From contig JABAYZ010000274.1 of the NCBI GenBank assembly GCA_018608735.1, positions 1-10,092 of the forward strand: 10,092 nucleotides of DNA, written 5' to 3'. The DNA is from Flavobacteriaceae bacterium (GTDB lineage: Bacteria > Bacteroidota > Bacteroidia > Flavobacteriales > Flavobacteriaceae). Shown here piece after piece: positions 8,201 through 10,092 of the stretch. Every line of letters begins with the position of its first letter. Position 1 is the stretch's first letter. The translations under genes and the position numbers were made by a program. Below the pieces are notes generated by a model. The model saw only the letters and a list, made by a program, of their open reading frames with translations, was not told the DNA's origin and did not search any database.

Positions 8201-8579
8201 CAAAAGCAGCACCTAAAATAGCGCTATTTTGACCCTTTGAGCTCTCTTTTTCTATATTAGTCACCTGCTTAATCAGCAATACAATGGACCAAAACATGAA
8301 TAAAATAGTGAACGCGCTGGCGGTGGCACTCATCATATTAATCATCAAGCCTATTTGGCTGGGTTCACTTGCAAAAATCGAAAAGAAGGCCCCCATCATT
8401 TGAAAAAAGGGCGCTCCTGGCGGATGTCCTACCTGTAGTTTGGAAGAGGTTAAAATATATTCGCCAGCATCCCAAAAACTCACTGTGGGTTCAACCGTGA
8501 GGCTGTAAGTGATAAATGCGATTAAAAAGGCAAGCCATCCTAAGATGAGGTTCCATTTTTTAAAATTAAAATCCGCCAT
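5292..8579 (-). CDS. DUF2723 GT-C glycosyltransferase (protein O-mannosyltransferase-like)
   Basis: Large integral-membrane protein of 1095 residues, resembling the DUF2723 family, which is related to TMEM260-type protein O-mannosyltransferases. Such enzymes use a polyprenyl-phosphate sugar to glycosylate proteins on the outer face of the inner membrane. The first helix (about 11-29) leads into a loop with FWDAGEY (D37, E40) and GHPPGAPFF (51-59), the acidic and HPPG signatures expected of the GT-C catalytic loop. Many more helices follow through about residue 650. The C-terminal third is soluble: a conserved-looking IGDNDTFPLWYAQEIEGIRRDVRVV stretch (written here only as landmarks IGDNDTFPLWY and IRRDVRVV), then a helical TPR-like region including EGDLEKAEEIADLAMEKMP, and a strongly acidic tail. 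Start ATG 8577-8579 gives a short charged N-terminus before helix 1. Upstream 102 bp hold no clear promoter. The family call is firm; sugar and acceptor are inference. Confidence 0.87.
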   Translation of the reverse strand: MADFNFKKWNLILGWLAFLIAFITYSLTVEPTVSFWDAGEYILTSSKLQVGHPPGAPFFQMMGAFFSIFASEPSQIGLMINMMSATASAFTILFMFWSIVLLIKQVTNIEKESSKGQNSAILGAAFVGSLSFAFTDSFWFNAVETEVYAMATLILAVMFYLGLRWQNEMFTPRGNKWLILISFVVGLSFGVHFMGLLTIPAISLIYFFKNYKTITIKNFILANVAGVAILLFVFKLLAPNILRYFSALEIFFVNSVGLPFNSGSIIAFILLVGFIYWGLNYTRKKSYIRLNTGLLCITFIVIGFSSWLMLPIRANANVTVNENNPSSARELLAYYNLEQYPKTHLFYGPQFTDQYVGLDENEPYIDDKPKYEKDEISGKYVIVNDYKDGLQNYNSDHASFLPRMWSSEHAENYMMYSGFLEFTIKSEYQMQNELRSLVNSFKDSVAKGDVDYEDYHAFLKKYGRYIDIEKPTLLQNIHYLFDYQVGYMYWRYFMWNFTGRQDDVQGRIDLHGNWISGINAVDSYLLGISQDNLPSDVLNNKARNTYYFLPLLLGLIGLFFLYNRDKKLFWTMLVFFLFTGIAIQVYTNVRPFEPRERDYSLVGSFYVFALWIGFGVFAIYEKLSAFSKSTLLGPIVSLLCLIAVPGVLISQNWDDHDRSKRKTANAMALQYLEACDPNAILFTIGDNDTFPLWYAQEIEGIRRDVRVVCTSLLNVDWYIDQMKRKAYESDPIPSSLTHDQYKWGTRDYIIKETVTNDTLNIDQFLEFITSDDPRTKYKYILEEQGYDTSGQRRQDLNANYLPTEFVRIPVDKESVLRNGIVKAKDSALIVPYIDIRIKNSAIYKNRLLMLDIIANNNWERPIYFSGGAFGEDDYIWMKDYLQLDGLVYKLVPIKTAVAKDNPFDMGRIDADKMYDMVTHWDWGNNGDPSMYHDIETRKNSLTYRGNLARLIETLIQEGDLEKAEEIADLAMEKMPVDLFGFYTLLEPYIGAYYELEATDKARELFLNVSRKYQENLSYYSTLSEYNQSKYIQNIYNDIERYRGLVDVTASYETAEFIKTEMEKFNSYLRLITGEEEDDDEADEKTQVEDDIQDIL

Positions 8580-8681
8580 GCTGTAAAATTGAAGTTCGAG
8601 GCGAATTTAATAATAAATACCTAAGGGTTAAAAACTTTTAAGTAAACCTTAATAAATTTCGTGATAAATCGTTAAAACACA

Positions 8682-9068
8682 TTACCCAAAAAATACGCTA
8701 TGCAAATATCGACCAGGCATAAGTGTAAACAATCCTGCGAGTAGCAGGCCCGTCCAATACAATAACTTCATGGAACGTTTGTGGCGCTGAATATTTCTTT
8801 TTTTAACGGCAATTAAACTACGAGGAACGGTCCAAATGGTTAGGATGCTTAGCAAATGAATCCATCCAAAATGATTCAGGAATGTGGGCCCAACGTAGGC
8901 TTTTAGAAATAGGGAAACGATCGACGAGAAAAAAATCAGAAGCATATACACATAACCAATTTTTTTATGGAAAACACCGCCTTTTCCTGACACCACGATA
9001 AGATAAAAACCTAGTGGAAGGCAAGGGGCGATGGTGTATAAATGTAAGTCTCGTATTAACTCATACAT
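8682..9068 (-). CDS. DUF2306-like four-helix membrane protein
   Basis: Small integral membrane protein of 128 residues with four predicted helices at about 12-28, 36-56, 68-88 and 102-120. The pattern HKKIGYVYM (34-42), a mid-protein W-I-H (69-71), and RHKRSMK (95-101) near the third loop resembles DUF2306, a family of unknown function. Six histidines (9, 34, 66, 71, 96, 123) lie mostly at helix ends, which would allow metal or heme binding, but this is only suggestive. It is the last gene of a three-gene unit: its ATG lies 2 bp after the stop of the winged-helix regulator gene, implying translational coupling. After its stop, 102 bp separate it from the glycosyltransferase gene on the same strand; that gap is AT-rich with no convincing terminator, so read-through is possible. 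Function unknown. Confidence 0.8.
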   Translation of the reverse strand: MYELIRDLHLYTIAPCLPLGFYLIVVSGKGGVFHKKIGYVYMLLIFFSSIVSLFLKAYVGPTFLNHFGWIHLLSILTIWTVPRSLIAVKKRNIQRHKRSMKLLYWTGLLLAGLFTLMPGRYLHSVFFG

Positions 9069-9070
9069 AC

Positions 9071-9361
9071 TTAAAGCTTTAAATCTTGATAGTTTTTCAA
9101 ATTCGAAAAATGATCCTCAAATGCTTTAAGGCCTACTTTTGTAATGGAACAATTGGTTTTGGGATAGTTGTTTTCAAAGCTTTTGTCAATCGAGATATAA
9201 CCGCTTTCTTTTAATTTTTTCAACTGCACACTCAGATTCCCTTGTGTGGTCTCGGTAATTTGCTTCAAATAATTAAAATCGCAATTTTCTACTTTTGACA
9301 ATACAGCCACAATCATCAGACGTGTTGGGTTCACGAGTAATTTATCTAAGGGACTAAACAT
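9071..9361 (-). CDS. Winged-helix transcriptional regulator (HTH_34 / ArsR-like fold)
   Basis: A one-domain DNA-binding protein of 96 residues. It matches the pattern of the short winged-helix family with PxRLxIxxxL at the N-terminus (N11-P-T-R-L-M-I), FNYLKQ (29-34), the recognition helix TQGNLSVQLKKLKESGY (39-55), and a wing around residues 57-71 (F62-E-N-N-Y-P-K-T) followed by a C-terminal helix that probably dimerises. No ligand domain and only one cysteine (27) are present, so metal sensing of the ArsR type is not evident. Its ATG overlaps the end of the upstream membrane-protein gene by 8 bp (ATGTTTAG), and the next gene begins 2 bp after its stop. It most likely controls its own operon; the alternating heptamers in the promoter at 9948-9971 are the obvious candidate site. 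The family call is good; the signal it senses is unknown. Confidence 0.87.
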   Translation of the reverse strand: MFSPLDKLLVNPTRLMIVAVLSKVENCDFNYLKQITETTQGNLSVQLKKLKESGYISIDKSFENNYPKTNCSITKVGLKAFEDHFSNLKNYQDLKL

Positions 9362-9923
9362 TCGATTTGTTGTAATAAAGAGCTAAACCTGGTAAGAAAA
9401 GTCCCAATAAAGCGGCGGTTCCATTTATTAAGAGCGAATTCACTTCTGGATTACAGACCAATAGGACGCTGCAAGCAATGACCGCTATGCCTCCGAAAGA
9501 GATTGGTTTGAAGCGAATTAAAAGCCCAGTTATAAGAAGTATGACCCCTAATAAAAATAAAATGGAATGCACTGGATTTTGATTTTTCAAGATCGAAATA
9601 ACGATTAGAAGCATCCAAGCCACATTAAAAACCCCCCAAATAATTTTTAGCGCGCGTCCAATATGAGTTTCATAGCCGGTTTTTTCTCGTGTTTTGATGT
9701 TATAAATAACCGTCAATACCATTCCAATCATTGGAATTGTTATCCAAAAAATCAGAGAAGAGTAGTGGGTTTGTTGAATGTAGTCTGGAAATCCGTAATG
9801 GATCAGACTCATCAGAGCGATCAATGCACCCCAGAAAATAAAATTAGGAGCACTGGATTTTAAGTTTTCTTTTGTTTTATTAATGGTGTCATTAATAAGT
9901 TGAATTTGTTCTTGTGTTTTCAT
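9354..9923 (-). CDS. Six-helix membrane protein of unknown function, first gene of regulator operon
   Basis: I do not recognise the family. The 189-residue protein begins with a charged amphipathic N-terminal segment (about 1-27, MKTQEQIQLINDTINKTKE) and then shows six hydrophobic segments at about 28-44, 56-75, 92-110, 118-137, 141-155 and 162-183. It has no catalytic-looking motif and no signal peptide. The loop after helix 2 is basic (about 76-91), suggesting a cytoplasmic side. Membrane proteins of this type often sit beside a small winged-helix regulator in Bacteroidota; here the two genes overlap by 8 bp, so translation is probably coupled. A role as sensor or as the regulated effector is inference. 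The start at 9921-9923 lies about 20 bases after a consensus -7 element, giving a very short leader, which supports this start. Confidence 0.78.
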   Translation of the reverse strand: MKTQEQIQLINDTINKTKENLKSSAPNFIFWGALIALMSLIHYGFPDYIQQTHYSSLIFWITIPMIGMVLTVIYNIKTREKTGYETHIGRALKIIWGVFNVAWMLLIVISILKNQNPVHSILFLLGVILLITGLLIRFKPISFGGIAVIACSVLLVCNPEVNSLLINGTAALLGLFLPGLALYYNKSNV

Positions 9924-9943
9924 AGGTATAAGATTTAGAATAG

Positions 9944-9975
9944 CAAATATAAACTAGTTTATATTATAAACCAAA
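9944..9975 (-). promoter_or_regulatory. Bacteroidota-type promoter of the membrane protein / regulator / DUF2306 operon
   Basis: On the minus strand, TTTG (9972-9975) and TATATTTG (9944-9951) are separated by exactly 20 bases, matching the Bacteroidota primary-sigma consensus TTTG-N19-21-TAnnTTTG without a mismatch. Transcription should begin near 9937, leaving a leader of only about 14 bases before the ATG at 9923. Confidence 0.75.
9946..9971. promoter_or_regulatory. Candidate operator: three alternating heptamers inside the promoter
   Basis: TATAAAC (9948-9954), GTTTATA (9957-9963) and TATAAAC (9965-9971) form two overlapping inverted repeats that share the middle element. The first pair extends to a perfect 20-bp palindrome at 9946-9965 centred on CTAG; the second is a 15-bp perfect inverted repeat with one central base. 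The array fills the spacer between the -33 and -7 boxes and overlaps the -7 box, the usual place for a repressor to block polymerase. The operon's own winged-helix protein is the likely ligand. The site is AT-rich, but the arrangement is hard to dismiss as chance. Confidence 0.6.
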
Positions 9976-10003
9976 AAATCAAGACTAAATAAATTTAAAA
10001 ATG

Positions 10004-10034
10004 TTTGTGCAAACAAAACTTTATTATAAATTTG
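10004..10034 (+). promoter_or_regulatory. Bacteroidota-type promoter of tRNA-Gln
   Basis: TTTG (10004-10007) and TAAATTTG (10027-10034) with a 19-base spacer match the TTTG-N19-21-TAnnTTTG consensus. The predicted start near 10041 lies about 10 bases before the tRNA 5' end. The -33 box sits within the arms GTTTG/CAAAC (10003-10014). Confidence 0.72.
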
Positions 10035-10051
10035 CACCCTCATTAAGAGAT

Positions 10052-10092
10052 TGGCCCATGGTGTAACTGGCAACACGTTGGTTTTTGGTACC
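10052..10092 (+). tRNA. tRNA-Gln(UUG), 5' part, cut by window end
   Basis: The acceptor strand TGGCCCA (10052-10058) is followed by TG, a D stem GTGT/ACAC (10061-10064 with 10073-10076) closing the loop AACTGGCA with its GG, then G and the anticodon stem TTGGT (10078-10082). The seven-base loop TTTTGGT (10083-10089) places TTG at anticodon positions 34-36, reading CAA for glutamine, and ACC (10090-10092) begins the 3' anticodon strand. The T at position 1 is typical of glutamine tRNAs. The variable loop, T arm and acceptor 3' strand lie outside the window. It is transcribed away from the membrane-protein operon. Confidence 0.92.

Noticed and set aside
8580..8681. Promoter or terminator in the gap before the glycosyltransferase gene
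   Set aside because: The best -7-like sequence (TAAATTCG on the minus strand) has a mismatch and no -33 partner; the AAGG/CCTT arms are interrupted. Nothing is firm enough to list.

Overview
The window looks like a low-GC chromosomal segment from a member of Bacteroidota, most likely Flavobacteriaceae. The evidence is protein resemblance (DUF2723 glycosyltransferase, FHS-type sugar MFS, flavobacterial-style PolA), promoters of the TTTG-N19/20-TAnnTTTG type used by the Bacteroidota primary sigma factor, and the absence of clear Shine-Dalgarno sequences. There are no mobile elements, CRISPR arrays, rRNAs or broken genes. Genes are tightly packed; no gene-free stretch reaches 300 bases (the longest is about 175 bp, at 3454-3628).

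Layout. At 1-1749 (minus) lie the first 583 codons of DNA polymerase I, cut by the window edge within the start of the polymerase domain. It is preceded by an FHS/FucP-type sugar transporter (1777-3453, minus), only 27 bp upstream, so the two are probably co-transcribed. Diverging from the transporter is a membrane-anchored calcineurin-like metallophosphoesterase (3629-4861, plus). It is followed by a small thioredoxin-fold protein without either active-site cysteine (4970-5266, plus). Converging on that is a 1095-residue GT-C glycosyltransferase of the DUF2723 / protein O-mannosyltransferase-like family (5292-8579, minus).

The right end holds a compact minus-strand cassette: a six-helix membrane protein (9354-9923), a 96-residue winged-helix regulator overlapping it by 8 bp (9071-9361), and a DUF2306-type four-helix membrane protein starting 2 bp later (8682-9068). 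Its promoter (9944-9975) is a full match to the Bacteroidota consensus. The 20-bp spacer of that promoter is occupied by three heptamers in alternating orientation (TATAAAC / GTTTATA / TATAAAC), a strong candidate operator for autoregulation by the winged-helix protein. A divergent consensus promoter (10004-10034) drives a tRNA-Gln(UUG) gene cut by the right edge.

Most of the window is household chromosome: replication/repair, sugar uptake, envelope phosphoesterase, protein glycosylation. The points most worth a second look are the operator array and its cassette, the cysteine-less thioredoxin fold, the loss of both FucP-type proton-coupling carboxylates in the transporter, a clamp-binding-like pentapeptide in the PolA linker, and a Tat-like motif placed after three membrane helices in the phosphoesterase.
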